Below, piece by piece: positions 41,924 to 51,029 of a DNA stretch of 64,000 nt. The position numbers were made by a program, and so were the translations under genes. This DNA is from Bradyrhizobium erythrophlei (GTDB taxonomy: Bacteria; Pseudomonadota; Alphaproteobacteria; Rhizobiales; Xanthobacteraceae). How positions within the stretch are numbered: position 1 is the first letter of the stretch; every line of letters starts with the position of its first letter. The stretch is taken from contig NZ_LT670849.1 in assembly GCF_900142985.1 (NCBI RefSeq), forward strand, positions 4,604,501 through 4,668,500. Reading direction: 5' to 3'. The notes beneath the pieces were generated by a model. That model did not search any database. It saw only the letters and a list, made by a program, of their open reading frames with translations, and was not told the DNA's origin.

Positions 41924-43564
41924 TCATGCGGCGGACTGAACAAGGAGCTTCTTCCATTCCCAAGGGAGTAGCTCATTGAGCCGGCCTTGCGGAGTGGCGG
42001 CGATGCGGGCGAGCACGTCGGCCAGCCATGCTTGCGGATCGATGTCGTTGAGCTTTGCCGTCATGATCAGGGTGGCCATGATGGCGGCGCGGTCGGCCCC
42101 ACGTTCGGAGCCGGCGAACAGCCAGGACTTGCGACCCAAAGCAAAGCCGCGCAGCGCGCGCTCCGCCGCGTTGTTGGTCAGACAGATCCGCCAGTCATCG
42201 ACGAAGCGGGTGAACCGGTCCCAGCGGCGCAGCATGTAGTCGATGGGCTTGGCGACCGCGGACGAGTTCGACAGCCGGGCACGCTGCTCGCGCAGCCAGG
42301 CTTCGAGCGCCGTCAGCAGCGGCGCACTCTGTTGCCGGCGGACCCGCAGCCGCTCTTCGGCGCTTTGACCATTGATGCCGCGTTCAATGTCGAACAGTGC
42401 ATCGATGCGCTTGACTGCTTCCAGCGCGATCGGCGAGATCGCCGCGGCGTTCTTGTCTCGCCTCGCATTGGCGGCGATGTCCGCCAACTCGAAGAACTGC
42501 CGCCTGGCGTGCGCCCAACAAAGTGCGGGCATGATGGGTCCCTGCGCGCGCGATGGGTCGTACAGCGCGTTGTAGCCGCTGTAGGCGTCCGCTTGCAGGA
42601 TGCCGGTGAACGTCTGAAGATGCTGGGCAGGATGCTCCTGCCGGCGATCGCGCGAGGCGTAATAGAGCGCGGCCGGCGGCGCCCGTCCCCGGAACGGGCG
42701 GTCGTCGCGGACATAGGTCCAGATGTGGCCCTTGACCGTCTGGCCCTTGGCCAGGATCGGCACCGTGGTGTCGTCGCCATGCAGTCGCTCGGCGGAGAGG
42801 ACATGACGCTCGATCAGCCGATAAAGCGGCTGCAGGGTCGTCGCACAGGCGCCGACCTGGTCGGCCAGCGTCGATAGGCTCAGATCGATGCCCTCCCGGG
42901 CGTAGCGCTCGCTCTGCCGGTTCAAAGGCTGATGCTGGCCAAACTTCTCGAACAGGATCATGGCCAAGAGGTTGGGCCCGGCAAAGCCGCGCGGCGTCAC
43001 GTGGAAGGGCGCCGGCGGTTGGGTGATTGTCTCGCAATCCCGGCACGAGAACTTCTCGCGCACGGTCTGGATCACCTTCCACTGCCGCGGAATGACCTCC
43101 AGCGTCTCGGTGATGTCCTCACCCAGTTTCGAGAGCCTCGATGACCCGCAGCAAGGACAGCTCTCCGGCGCCGGGACCACGACCCGCTCGCGCGGCAGAT
43201 GATCGGGGAACGGTTTGCGCGACGGCCGCTTACGCTGGAAGGACTTGACGGTCTGTGTCTGAGCCGCCGCCCTCTCAGCCGCCAGTTCGTCCTCGGTTGC
43301 GGTTGCTTCCAGCTCTTCAAGCTGAAGCTCCATCTGCTCCAAGAGCCGCGCCTTGCGCTCCGATCGGCTGCCGTAAATCTGGCGACGCAGCTTCTCGATC
43401 TCGAGCTTGAGGTAACTGATCAGTGCTTCGGCCGCCTTCGCGTTGGCCGCTTCCGCTTTGGCGCTCGCCGCGACCGCTTCCGCTTGCAGGCGCGCGGCGC
43501 GCTCCGCGAGGATCATCGCATGCGCGGCGGCCAGATCGGTGGGGAGCGATTCAGAGGTGGTCAC
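41924..43564 (-). CDS. tnpC: IS66 transposase
   Basis: A protein of about 546 residues from GTG 43564 (the frame extends further upstream but the leader there is atypical). An N-terminal coiled coil (LISYLKLEIEKLRRQIYGSR), a zinc-binding CPCCGSSRLSKLG with FSCRDCET, and the DDE core with LHGDDTTVPILAKG, ILQADAYSGYNAL and ICLTNNAAERALRGFALGRK are all in place. It catalyses excision and insertion of IS66. Confidence 0.9.
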   Translation of the reverse strand: MTTSESLPTDLAAAHAMILAERAARLQAEAVAASAKAEAANAKAAEALISYLKLEIEKLRRQIYGSRSERKARLLEQMELQLEELEATATEDELAAERAAAQTQTVKSFQRKRPSRKPFPDHLPRERVVVPAPESCPCCGSSRLSKLGEDITETLEVIPRQWKVIQTVREKFSCRDCETITQPPAPFHVTPRGFAGPNLLAMILFEKFGQHQPLNRQSERYAREGIDLSLSTLADQVGACATTLQPLYRLIERHVLSAERLHGDDTTVPILAKGQTVKGHIWTYVRDDRPFRGRAPPAALYYASRDRRQEHPAQHLQTFTGILQADAYSGYNALYDPSRAQGPIMPALCWAHARRQFFELADIAANARRDKNAAAISPIALEAVKRIDALFDIERGINGQSAEERLRVRRQQSAPLLTALEAWLREQRARLSNSSAVAKPIDYMLRRWDRFTRFVDDWRICLTNNAAERALRGFALGRKSWLFAGSERGADRAAIMATLIMTAKLNDIDPQAWLADVLARIAATPQGRLNELLPWEWKKLLVQSAA

Positions 43565-43610
43565 AACGATGATGGAATCACATCCATCGCGATCCGAGAA
43601 GTGCAAAGCC

Positions 43611-43958
43611 TCATCCGACCGATGTCGGCCGCCACGTCTCTTGTGGGTGCCTCCAGTCAATCCCGGACAGGAGATAACCGAGCTGCGCCGACGAGATCGT
43701 CACCGCACCCTCAGCCGGGCTCGGCCAGATGAAGCGACCCCGCTCCAGGCGCTTCGTGAACAGGCAGGCGCCCTGGCCATCATGCCAGATCACCTTCAGC
43801 AGATTGCCGCGACGACCGCGGAAGCAAAACAGGTGGCCGCCCAGCGGGTCGCGATGCAGGATCTCCTGCACCTGCAAGGCCAGCGACGGAAAGCCCTTCC
43901 GCATGTCGGTATAGCCGGTTGCGAGCCACACCCGCACGCCGGCCGGCAACGGGATCAT
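43611..43958 (-). CDS. tnpB: IS66 accessory protein TnpB
   Basis: A 115-residue protein with RVWLATGYTDMRKGFPSLAL, then GHLFCFRGRRGNLLKVIWHD and LERGRFIWP, the invariant features of IS66 Orf2. Its ATG overlaps the tnpA stop (ATGA). Required for transposition in IS66 elements; exact role unclear. Confidence 0.92.
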   Translation of the reverse strand: MIPLPAGVRVWLATGYTDMRKGFPSLALQVQEILHRDPLGGHLFCFRGRRGNLLKVIWHDGQGACLFTKRLERGRFIWPSPAEGAVTISSAQLGYLLSGIDWRHPQETWRPTSVG

Positions 43959-44356
43959 CGTGACTGCCCATCAGTCAGCGCCGCCACGACTGCGCTCAGC
44001 GTCGCGGCGTCAACCGCGCCCGTGATCCGCATCCGAGCCCCGGCCGCGAACTCGATCTCGATCGCACCGCTGGTCCCGGAGGGCGCCGCCGACGGTTGCC
44101 GCTCTGGCGCAATGGAGACCGCCGCAAAACGGACTTCGTCAGCTTGCCGCTGCATCGGCCCGGGCTCGCAAACGAGGACGCCCGTGCGGGCCTGCCGCCG
44201 CCAGGCCGTGACCAGATTGCGGTGAACATCATGTCGTCGAGCAACCTCGACAACACTGGCCCCGGGCGCCAGACTCTCCTCCACGATCCGAAGCTTCTCG
44301 GCAGTGGTCCACCGCCGTCGTCGCTCTGGACCGGACAGAATCGTAACCGTTGTCAC
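43955..44356 (-). CDS. tnpA: IS66 accessory protein TnpA
   Basis: A 133-residue protein with a helix-turn-helix: RRRWTTAEKLRIVEESLAPG, then VVEVARRHDVHRNLVTAWRR. This is the DNA-binding Orf1 of IS66 elements. It is followed directly by tnpB with overlapping stop and start. Confidence 0.9.
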   Translation of the reverse strand: MTTVTILSGPERRRRWTTAEKLRIVEESLAPGASVVEVARRHDVHRNLVTAWRRQARTGVLVCEPGPMQRQADEVRFAAVSIAPERQPSAAPSGTSGAIEIEFAAGARMRITGAVDAATLSAVVAALTDGQSR

Positions 44357-44443
44357 GTTTGCTCATTTGCTTGCAAATTAATGAGCAAATCATCTCACGA
44401 TCGAGCCCAATCCGGGAAGGCGGCCCTCAGCGGAGGCTTACCG

Positions 44444-44451
44444 TAATTCGG
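44444..44451. repeat. Target site duplication, right copy (CGTAATTC)
   Basis: Identical to 41866-41873; flanks the right IS66 end. Confidence 0.9.
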
Positions 44452-44873
44452 CGAAGACAAGCGTAGCAAAAAAAACTTGCGTGCTTCTGATCTGCACTCG
44501 TCATTGCGATCGCTCACAATTTATAGAGCATCCAAGGTCGTATTCAGAGGCGACCCTAACAGGCGCTGCAAACGCTCGTGCGACGGATGACCATTTTCTG
44601 CCGGATAAGCCCGCAGGTGCGACCTGCAAGTCATTGATTTTTCTCGACCGGTGGCTGTCTCTTAATCAGCGGGTCACGATAGGCATGAGCGACGGTTCCG
44701 TCATTGTTGTCTAAGATGCTCCACTCGGCAATCGGCGGGTTAAAATCCGCCTCGCCGTTGCCCGTAGTAGCTTCAATAATTGTGATCGGACTCAGGTTGC
44801 CAGTGCTCACGGTTACGGTGCTTATAACTTATATTCGCTCGAGCAACGAAGCCTGCCTTTCTGCGTATCCGCT
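44452..44873. other. No gene; contains the tRNA-Lys core
   Basis: Plus-strand frames (44481-44714, 44704-44904) lack family resemblance. Only the attachment-like sequence at 44634-44675 is notable. Confidence 0.4.
44634..44675 (+). repeat. tRNA-Lys-derived 17-nt core, possible attachment site
   Basis: CTCTTAATCAGCGGGTC (44659-44675) is identical to 51872-51888, the anticodon region of a tRNA-Lys(CTT) fragment. TTGATTTT lies exactly 25 nt before the core at both places. The rest of the tRNA is absent here, as expected for an integration junction or its remnant. Confidence 0.5.
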
Positions 44874-45023
44874 TCAAAAAGGCTTTTGCCTATCAGCCGC
44901 CTGAGCTAGCTCAATCCACCCCGCAGCTATTCGCAGCCAAAATTCCTTGTCGGCAGGATCGCTGGCCCGTTCTGCTTCAAGGCGGCAGTCTTCAGCCTCT
45001 TTGCGTAGCTTTTTCACGTCCAT
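44874..45023 (-). CDS. Small helical protein, PxDKExWxxIAxxWxxLA family
   Basis: A 49-residue protein (MDVKKLRKEAEDCRLEAERA, then DPADKEFWLRIAAGWIELAQ). Two amphipathic helices separated by a P-DKE turn define a family with copies at 56138-56290 and 57553-57705. Function unknown. Confidence 0.65.
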   Translation of the reverse strand: MDVKKLRKEAEDCRLEAERASDPADKEFWLRIAAGWIELAQAADRQKPF

Positions 45024-45165
45024 GCTGCATTGCTACCAAAATTTCCTGACCGGTATGACAGTGGCGGGCATGCTAGAGACGAACCACAGAGGCCCCCTGT
45101 CTAAGTCTGTTGCCGCTTAACATCGGGTGGGCGGGACGGTCTTCAGGGGATAACGGGCGATCTCG

Positions 45166-45627
45166 CTATTCCTCCATGTACTCACTAATGAAACCGTCGA
45201 ACTCTTCGCGATTGGTGCACGTTATTTTGTCCTTCAAGTTACGCGTCAGTTCGCACGTTACTAATTCCACCGAGTACTCGGGTGTTTCAGTTTGCGAGAA
45301 CCAACTTGCGTAGTTCCGGAGTTTAAGTGCATCCCACAAATTGATATAATTGCGCAGATACCTTCCGTCAAAATAGGTATTGTCCGTCAGAATGAGGCAT
45401 CGATTAATCTTGGGATTGTAGTGGCTCTTAGCTGTCATGCCCAATTTGGCTGTCAGCTCCTTGTTCTCTGTCGAGAATTCCTGAAATGCCCGATTTGCCT
45501 GCGCTTCGCACATCTGTTGTCGGTCTAACGATTGCGAATGCGCGGGAAAGCGGAACAAGTCGCTCAGTGTTAGCGTCCCGACGACAACAATTGTACCCAG
45601 ACTTTTATTCAATGCAGAATGGGACAT
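45166..45627 (-). CDS. Secreted hypothetical protein
   Basis: A 153-residue protein with a likely signal segment (GTIVVVGTLTLSDLFRF) and a mature part with Cys residues (MCEAQANRAFQEF, NRCLILTDNTYFDGRYL, VTCELTRNLKDKITC). Four cysteines and many Asn and Tyr residues suggest a periplasmic protein with disulfides. No family recognised. Confidence 0.6.
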   Translation of the reverse strand: MSHSALNKSLGTIVVVGTLTLSDLFRFPAHSQSLDRQQMCEAQANRAFQEFSTENKELTAKLGMTAKSHYNPKINRCLILTDNTYFDGRYLRNYINLWDALKLRNYASWFSQTETPEYSVELVTCELTRNLKDKITCTNREEFDGFISEYMEE

Positions 45628-45710
45628 TGGCTGTCTTCTCCCGCTGTTGGCTAGCGCCCCACTTTAGTTTTTGGAAATGTGCCTGTCCGCCTCGAACCCT
45701 CGCAACTAGT

Positions 45711-46280
45711 TTATTTAGCTGGTCCTAAGTTGGGCCGGGAGCCCTTAGCAGAAGTCTGTTTCGCCTGAATTTTTGCAAGGACCCGGGGCATGAGCTCAGC
45801 GGCTATTTTCGCATGTGCTTCAGGCGTGAAGTGGATGTGATCGAAGGCGTAGTAATCGTCCGGAAAAACCGGATCGAAGACGATAAACGCGATCCGACGG
45901 CTACGTAGATGATCCGTTATCTCAGCGATGTTGTTGGCCCGACGCTCCGAAGACACGAAAAAACGCCGGTCGTTCCCTCCGGGTTGCAGTATCACCAGGT
46001 CCGTCTGGTCGGGAATCGCCGAATCAAGGCGTGCGAGCATGCCGGCCGTGGTGTCAAATGGGCGGCCTGAATTCGTTACCTGGACTTGATAACCCGCGGT
46101 CTTGAGCATTTGCTCTAAGACGTGAGGGTAGGCCTGTTCCGAGCTCACAATCCAACCGGACGTGTTGCTTGCTCCGATAGCCACAACTCTAAATGGGTCT
46201 GCCCGAGCATTCTCGGCTAGGAGAAACAACGCGTGCGCGCCGACCAGAATGATCCAGCTCAGTCTCAAAACACTTGTCAC
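45711..46280 (-). CDS. SGNH/GDSL hydrolase, secreted
   Basis: A 189-residue protein. AAGGAGGGG precedes GTG 46280, which makes it the start; the TTG at 46298 would consume the ribosome binding site. A signal peptide (SWIILVGAHALFLLAENARA) is followed by the SGNH blocks: VVAIGASNTSGW with the Ser, LQPGGNDRRFF with the Asn, and DHIHFTPEAHAKIA with Asp and His. TesA-like esterase or lysophospholipase activity is possible; substrate not evident. Confidence 0.78.
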   Translation of the reverse strand: MTSVLRLSWIILVGAHALFLLAENARADPFRVVAIGASNTSGWIVSSEQAYPHVLEQMLKTAGYQVQVTNSGRPFDTTAGMLARLDSAIPDQTDLVILQPGGNDRRFFVSSERRANNIAEITDHLRSRRIAFIVFDPVFPDDYYAFDHIHFTPEAHAKIAAELMPRVLAKIQAKQTSAKGSRPNLGPAK

Positions 46281-46298
46281 GACCTGCCCCTCCTTCAA

Positions 46299-46631
46299 AA
46301 CACGTAATAAACCAAATAGACCTGCCCAATTCGGCCGGACGTACGCTTTCTGGCGCTTTGTTCACTTCCACAGGGCGGGTTCACGGTGAAAGATAGCACC
46401 GCGGGCAAGTACCCGATATGGACACAAAAAGTGGCACATAACTGTGCGAGCCATCTGAAATTGCGGCAAAAACAAAAACCCTGTGATCGGATCGCGTTTC
46501 ATTGTCCGATGGGCTGGCGACGATTTGCGCTTAGTTCGTGAGCGGCAGCGGTTTCGGAAAACAGCGTCGGTGACGAGCTTGAACGCCAGATCTGTCACGG
46601 CGGTTCGGCCAAAATGGAGAATTCGCTCAAG
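46299..46631. other. No convincing gene
   Basis: A minus-strand frame (46362-46598) is open but basic and unlike any family; no ribosome binding site. Confidence 0.35.
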
Positions 46632-46892
46632 CTACTTTTTTGGTTTTGCCCTGAAGCTAGACCACAAATGACCGAGCAGCGATAGCAATAGGGCGCCTGC
46701 AACAATGGGAAGCCAAATCGAGGCGGTCAGCATGAAGAATGAGACGACCACGATACGGCCAAACACCGATTCGCTGATCGGGTACCTTAGTCCGACGAAA
46801 TATGCGTATAGAGCAAAGATGATGGCCAGCGCTGTCCACGCGGTGACAAGAACTAGTAACAGGTCAATGAGCTGGCTGGTATAAATGTGCAT
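46632..46892 (-). CDS. Two-helix membrane protein
   Basis: An 86-residue protein from the internal ATG 46892 (MHIYTSQLIDLLLVLVTAWT). Two long hydrophobic segments (ALAIIFALYAYFVGLRYP and VSFFMLTASIWLPIVAGALL) and a basic end ending FRAKPKK. Topology-only evidence. Confidence 0.5.
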   Translation of the reverse strand: MHIYTSQLIDLLLVLVTAWTALAIIFALYAYFVGLRYPISESVFGRIVVVSFFMLTASIWLPIVAGALLLSLLGHLWSSFRAKPKK

Positions 46893-47217
46893 GAGTGCAC
46901 GTCCCGACAGCATCAGCACAAATTCTTGTCAGTCGCCGCGAGCGATCTGAGGGGACGCTCGCGGCGTCGGATGTAATTTTCGGTATCGGCGAGTCACTTT
47001 CGGATGTGTGGCCGCAAACCTGGTGATTAGAGTTCCACCGTCGACGATGAGTCCGACGGGGCGCTGCATCAATTGGCATTATGGTTCGAGTAAGACGGGG
47101 CAGACTTAGGTCGGCACGAGCTCCCTTGGCTGACAGTTTCCCGCTTGACAACCGTTGGCTCCGGCGTTTCGCTACGCCTTTAAACTATTGATTTCATTGC
47201 GCGTGGCGGTGTGTAAC
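46893..47217. other. No gene seen
   Basis: A short GC-rich inverted repeat around CGCGAGCGATCTG-GGACGCTCGCGG (about 46937-46962) is present, otherwise no feature. Confidence 0.35.
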
Positions 47218-48492
47218 ATGACAACTCCGCAGATAATCGCGAATAAGACCCAGCCCGGAACGCCCGTGGCGAAGCGGCTAGTATTTCATATTGGCGGTTA
47301 TGATCCAATCACGCCGTACTCTAGCGCGCAACGACGCTTTGTTCGCGAAATTGCGAGGTTCCAAGGTACCTGGTCAGTGAAAGCGACCGTTGACGGTCTG
47401 CGTGATACCGCCGATCAAATCCGATGGAAGGTGACGACAACTGGTCCCGATTGGCTGGTAGAAACCGATTACCATCTGGTTCGATGGCACGACGTAATTG
47501 AGGCCTTTGGGCGTCAAAGCATTGGCTCACGTATTGCCCTTGGCATTCTTGCCTTTCTGGATTTCGTTTTGGCCGGCACTCTTTGGCGTTACTTGCTGAC
47601 CAACTGGCGCTACGCAGGTTTCTTTCTCTATCCATTCGTCATGTTCGCACTGCTCATCGCGATCGCCTTCTTGATTGGCGTGTTTGCTTTCAAAATCACC
47701 GGATCAATTCCCATTGCTACCGGTGGAGGCCTCTTCGGGTTCGCAGCCCTTTTTGCGGGTCCGTGGCGCTGGCTGCACTTGGGCAACTTGTTCGATGATT
47801 GGATTTTTTCTCGGGAGTATGTTCGATGCGGCAATTCGGAAATCGAGCAAAGGCTAGACAGGTTGGCCACTGAGCTTGTGGCTGCGGCGAGCAACTCTAC
47901 CGCAGACGAAATTTTGGTCATAGGGCACAGTCTTGGCGCCGTACTTGCGGTTGATCTTCTTGATCGCGCCCTGAAGCTGGACCCTGCGCTCGGTCGGAAC
48001 AGAATTCCCGTCACATTCTTGAGCGTTGGATCATCCATACTCAAGATAGGTCTGCACCCGAAGGCAATGCGTTTTCGCGCGGCGATGGAACGCGTCGCCA
48101 CGTCGCGCGCGATCTTCTGGGGCGATTATCAGGCCCTTGTCGACCCATTGAACTTTTACAAAAGCCGGCCGATGGCTGAAATGGGTTTGTCAAAAGAGAA
48201 CGAAGCGACCGTCAGGATTGTGAGACTTAGTCTAATGCTCGACCGCGACATGTACCGACGCATCCGCCTCAACTTCTTCCGATTGCACTGCCAGTTCGTC
48301 AGCGGAAATGATAGGCGAACATCGTACGATTACTTCATGCTCACATGCGGACCTATTTCAGCCAAATCCCAGACGCTCGCCTCGGATGGCGCCGTCTCGA
48401 TGATCGCTGACGACGGAGCACTTATTACGAGCTCACCGCCGTCCGGAAGTGAGCTGCTGGGGGAGTGCGGGCACAGCAGCCTGATCCAATGA
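47218..48492 (+). CDS. Membrane-embedded alpha/beta hydrolase (lipase-like)
   Basis: A 424-residue protein. RLVFHIGGYDPITPYSSAQR opens the hydrolase fold. Four hydrophobic segments (about residues 110-190) interrupt it, then DEILVIGHSLGAVLAVDLLD carries the nucleophile elbow GHSLG. A complete triad cannot be assigned with certainty. The stop overlaps the next gene (ATGA), suggesting a functional pair. Bradyrhizobium homologues exist in my recollection; substrate unknown. Confidence 0.65.
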   Translation: MTTPQIIANKTQPGTPVAKRLVFHIGGYDPITPYSSAQRRFVREIARFQGTWSVKATVDGLRDTADQIRWKVTTTGPDWLVETDYHLVRWHDVIEAFGRQSIGSRIALGILAFLDFVLAGTLWRYLLTNWRYAGFFLYPFVMFALLIAIAFLIGVFAFKITGSIPIATGGGLFGFAALFAGPWRWLHLGNLFDDWIFSREYVRCGNSEIEQRLDRLATELVAAASNSTADEILVIGHSLGAVLAVDLLDRALKLDPALGRNRIPVTFLSVGSSILKIGLHPKAMRFRAAMERVATSRAIFWGDYQALVDPLNFYKSRPMAEMGLSKENEATVRIVRLSLMLDRDMYRRIRLNFFRLHCQFVSGNDRRTSYDYFMLTCGPISAKSQTLASDGAVSMIADDGALITSSPPSGSELLGECGHSSLIQ

Positions 48493-49100
48493 CGCCAACC
48501 CTCTCAAAGATCGTTTTCGTTGCCTTGGTGATCGGCTGGTTCCTGATACGCTACAAGTACGCGCGGCGTTCGCGCCGTGAAAGGATCGTATGGAGCGCTC
48601 GGGGCCCTCTGGAAACCTCGTTGCTGCTTACGTCGCTCGCCGGACTTGGGCTTGTGCCGCTCGTCTACGTAGCTACAGCGATACCCCGGTTCGCCGCTTA
48701 CGGCTTTCATCCCTCATTCGCATGGTTCGGACTTTTCTTTGCGATTGGGGCTTTAGCTATGTTTCATCTGACACATCGTGCACTCGGACGGAATTGGTCG
48801 ATCAGTCTCGATGTACGGGAAAACCATGAGCTTGTGACGCATGGGATTTACCAGACAGTTCGACACCCGATGTATTCGGCATTTTGGCTTTGGGCTATCG
48901 CACAGGCGTTGCTGCTGCCTAATTGGTTCGCTGGCTTCGCGGGCCTCACCGGATTCGGGATTTTGTACTTTGGCCGCGTCGCAAGGGAGGAGCGAATGAT
49001 GCTGGAAATCTTTGGCGAGAACTATCGCGCATATATGGCGCGGACTGGTCGGATCTTCCCGTCGATTTTCCTGAAGCAGTCCCGTCAGGGTCGATCCTGA
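48489..49100 (+). CDS. Isoprenylcysteine carboxyl methyltransferase family protein
   Basis: A 203-residue membrane protein. Four helices are followed by LVTHGIYQTVRHPMYSAFWL and GRVAREERMMLEIFGENYRA, then YMARTGRIFP, the SAM-binding ICMT/PEMT-like signature. These enzymes methylate lipid or small-molecule groups in bacteria. ATG 48489 overlaps the stop of the hydrolase gene by 4 nt, so the two probably act in one pathway. Confidence 0.75.
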   Translation: MTPTLSKIVFVALVIGWFLIRYKYARRSRRERIVWSARGPLETSLLLTSLAGLGLVPLVYVATAIPRFAAYGFHPSFAWFGLFFAIGALAMFHLTHRALGRNWSISLDVRENHELVTHGIYQTVRHPMYSAFWLWAIAQALLLPNWFAGFAGLTGFGILYFGRVAREERMMLEIFGENYRAYMARTGRIFPSIFLKQSRQGRS

Positions 49101-49279
49101 GCCTCGGACAACCAAAGCCGTCGTATCCAAATGCGTGAAACATCGTACCATTTTTGCAACATCTGACAGAAAACGGCCGTCGGCGCCGCCTATCGTCAGT
49201 CTGCCGTTGCGGTCGTGGCATGCGTCAGGTTAATTTTAGACGTCAGTAGTTCGCGGTCTATTTCGAATTGGAGCTGTCA

Positions 49280-49477
49280 ATGCTGAAATTCGTTATTCTA
49301 GGTGTTGCTTCGCTAGCCTTCGTCGGAACAGCAGCTGCTGCCGACCTCCCACGCCCTCAGCCTCAGCCAGTTGCCGCGCCTGTGGGCAAATATCCAATGG
49401 GCAAATATCCCGTCGGCAAGAGCCCGCTGGGCAAATATCCGGTTGCCGCGCCGGCCCCGCTAGTGACGAAGGGGTGA
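49280..49477 (+). CDS. Small secreted protein with GKYP repeats
   Basis: A 65-residue protein: signal peptide (MLKFVILGVASLAFVGTAAA), then a Pro/Gln stretch and a tandem repeat GKYPMGKYPVGKSPLGKYPV, then an Ala/Pro tail. The repeat period is five residues. A periplasmic or cell-surface structural peptide is likely; no family name known. Confidence 0.6.
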   Translation: MLKFVILGVASLAFVGTAAAADLPRPQPQPVAAPVGKYPMGKYPVGKSPLGKYPVAAPAPLVTKG

Positions 49478-49556
49478 GCTAGAGTCTACCCTCACGTAGG
49501 CGGCGCTCATCTTGGGGCGATGGGCCGACTGTGGCATTCGATCTTTGGATTCGAAG

Positions 49557-50234
49557 ATGCTTGGAGCGACTCGGAACTGTCCAAGTCTGCAGCATCTGGC
49601 TGGAGCCACGGTGTTCGCGGCGTTCGTAGCCTTGGGGGCCTCCAGCAGCGGTGCGCAGGAACGCCAGGACGCTTCACCGAGATCGGCGGCAAAACACGCT
49701 GAGAGCATGGCTGCTGTTAGGTTGAGCGCTCCTCCAGTTACAGCAGTTGTAAAGCCGGTTCGAAGCACCACAGCCAGAGGTCCTTACTACGTTGATTTTC
49801 GCGCTCGTACGGCAGCGACCTACGGTCATGCGTTTATTTGGTACGGAAAGACGGGCGAAAAAGAGGTCGAAGTCGCGGGTCTGGCGCCGGCTGGTGACGA
49901 ACTGCCGTACATTTTGGGGCATATCATATTTGTTCCCTCCGAGACTGGGGCGAGTTACGGAGACCTTGACGAGCAATATTTGACGGCCAGTTATCGCGTC
50001 TATCTGAGTGAGGCTGACGCAAAAAGGGTCTTTGCTTACATCAAACATCTCCAGGAGATTTCGCCGGTATGGAATGCGGCCACGATGAATTGCACCGCTT
50101 TTCTCGGGCGCATAGCGAGCTTCATGGGGATGAAAGCTCCTTTTCATTTGTTGCTGCCTGAGGAATACGTGAACCAACTCAGAGAGCTTAATGACGGACG
50201 AAAAACGGTTCAGCTTGAACCCGATCAAGGCTAG
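49557..50234 (+). CDS. Secreted conserved hypothetical protein
   Basis: A 225-residue protein with a signal segment (GATVFAAFVALGASSSGAQ) and a mature domain: YYVDFRARTAATYGHAFIWY, then YGDLDEQYLTASYRVYLSEA and WNAATMNCTAFLGRIASFMG. The H---Y and NC-- positions recall papain-like NlpC/P60 or DUF4105-type folds, but I cannot assign a catalytic dyad with confidence. Confidence 0.6.
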   Translation: MLGATRNCPSLQHLAGATVFAAFVALGASSSGAQERQDASPRSAAKHAESMAAVRLSAPPVTAVVKPVRSTTARGPYYVDFRARTAATYGHAFIWYGKTGEKEVEVAGLAPAGDELPYILGHIIFVPSETGASYGDLDEQYLTASYRVYLSEADAKRVFAYIKHLQEISPVWNAATMNCTAFLGRIASFMGMKAPFHLLLPEEYVNQLRELNDGRKTVQLEPDQG

Positions 50235-50520
50235 ACCCGTCAGCATTGAGTTGGTCCGGTTTTCCTGAAGGGGCCGGCGGTGTTTCGCAAGTTCTGCTTC
50301 GGCGGCAGCATTCGAGGACACCCGGTACTGGACGCATCTACTCGCCTCAGCTGAGCTTCGCGCGGAAGTATCCCTGTATGCCGCAGCGGCATTCCACCGA
50401 CCAATGGATCAGACCCTAGTTTTGAGCTAAGTCGTCCGAGCGCCTGGATCGCCGCGCGGACGACAGCTTCGCTGCAATATTTCAGTATGAGCCATTGGGC
50501 CACTATTCGAGGGACTCCAA

Positions 50521-50937
50521 ATGCGGGTCTATATCATTGTTGCCGGCGTAGTTCTCCTGGTGATCGGAAAGGCGAGCGCCACGGTGGTCGATAAAGGAAC
50601 CGACTTGCAGAGCTCCTGCGAGCTACTTGTTCAAAACTCATTTCGCGATCAGGCCGAAGCCCGGTCAGCGGGCTCGTGTGAAGGGATGATTGAGACCGCG
50701 ATGCTCTTTTCGCCAAATTTGCCCGCCGACGTGCGCGCATGTCCTCCCGCGCAAGGCAGCGTTATGCAGAGTGCCAAAGTCCTTCTGCGGTACTTGAATG
50801 ACAATCCCGATCGGGTGAAAGAGCCGGGGGTTACTATCGCTATCGAAGCATTCAGGGATGCTTGGCCTTGCCATGGGGACGGCGCGCCTAGTGGGCCCAG
50901 ACCAAAACAACGTGTGCCGAAAAAGCCGAAACAATAG
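50521..50937 (+). CDS. Rap1a/Tai-like secreted protein
   Basis: A 138-residue protein with signal peptide (MRVYIIVAGVVLLVIGKASA), then SCELLVQN, GSCEGMIETAMLF, RACPPAQGSVMQSAKVLLRY and a PWPC-like end. The C...C-GMI...CPP...YL spacing matches the Rap1a/Tai immunity protein family, small periplasmic disulfide proteins. An effector gene is not visible nearby. The Lys/Arg-rich C-terminus is unusual. Confidence 0.6.
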   Translation: MRVYIIVAGVVLLVIGKASATVVDKGTDLQSSCELLVQNSFRDQAEARSAGSCEGMIETAMLFSPNLPADVRACPPAQGSVMQSAKVLLRYLNDNPDRVKEPGVTIAIEAFRDAWPCHGDGAPSGPRPKQRVPKKPKQ

Positions 50938-51029
50938 AGAGCACGAATTGCGCGTGACGCGATCGTAGCTTTGTCGCCGAAATACGCCGTGCATCTCGCG
51001 CCACTGTAATGTCGACCAGGCGCAATAGC

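Larger units (their letters stand above)
41874..44443 (-). mobile_element. IS66-family insertion sequence
   Basis: A 2570-bp element with three genes in the order tnpA-tnpB-tnpC on the minus strand. Imperfect terminal inverted repeats begin GTAACCATCCGGTGAGGGCC (left) and GTAAGCCTCCGCTGAGGGCC (right, inner strand). Both ends start with the GTAA of IS66 elements, and an exact 8-bp target duplication (CGTAATTC) flanks it. All three frames are intact, so the insertion is recent and may be active. Confidence 0.93.

Noticed and set aside
41511..41963. Minus-strand frame starting near the IS66 left end (MNSKKRTKAMRADLP...)
   Set aside because: Only the first 30 codons look protein-like; the rest is antisense to the cytochrome remnant and no ribosome binding site is clear.
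50521..50937. Type VI secretion effector-immunity pair
   Set aside because: The Rap1a/Tai-like protein would be an immunity partner, but no amidase effector or T6SS gene is nearby, so a pair is not supported.
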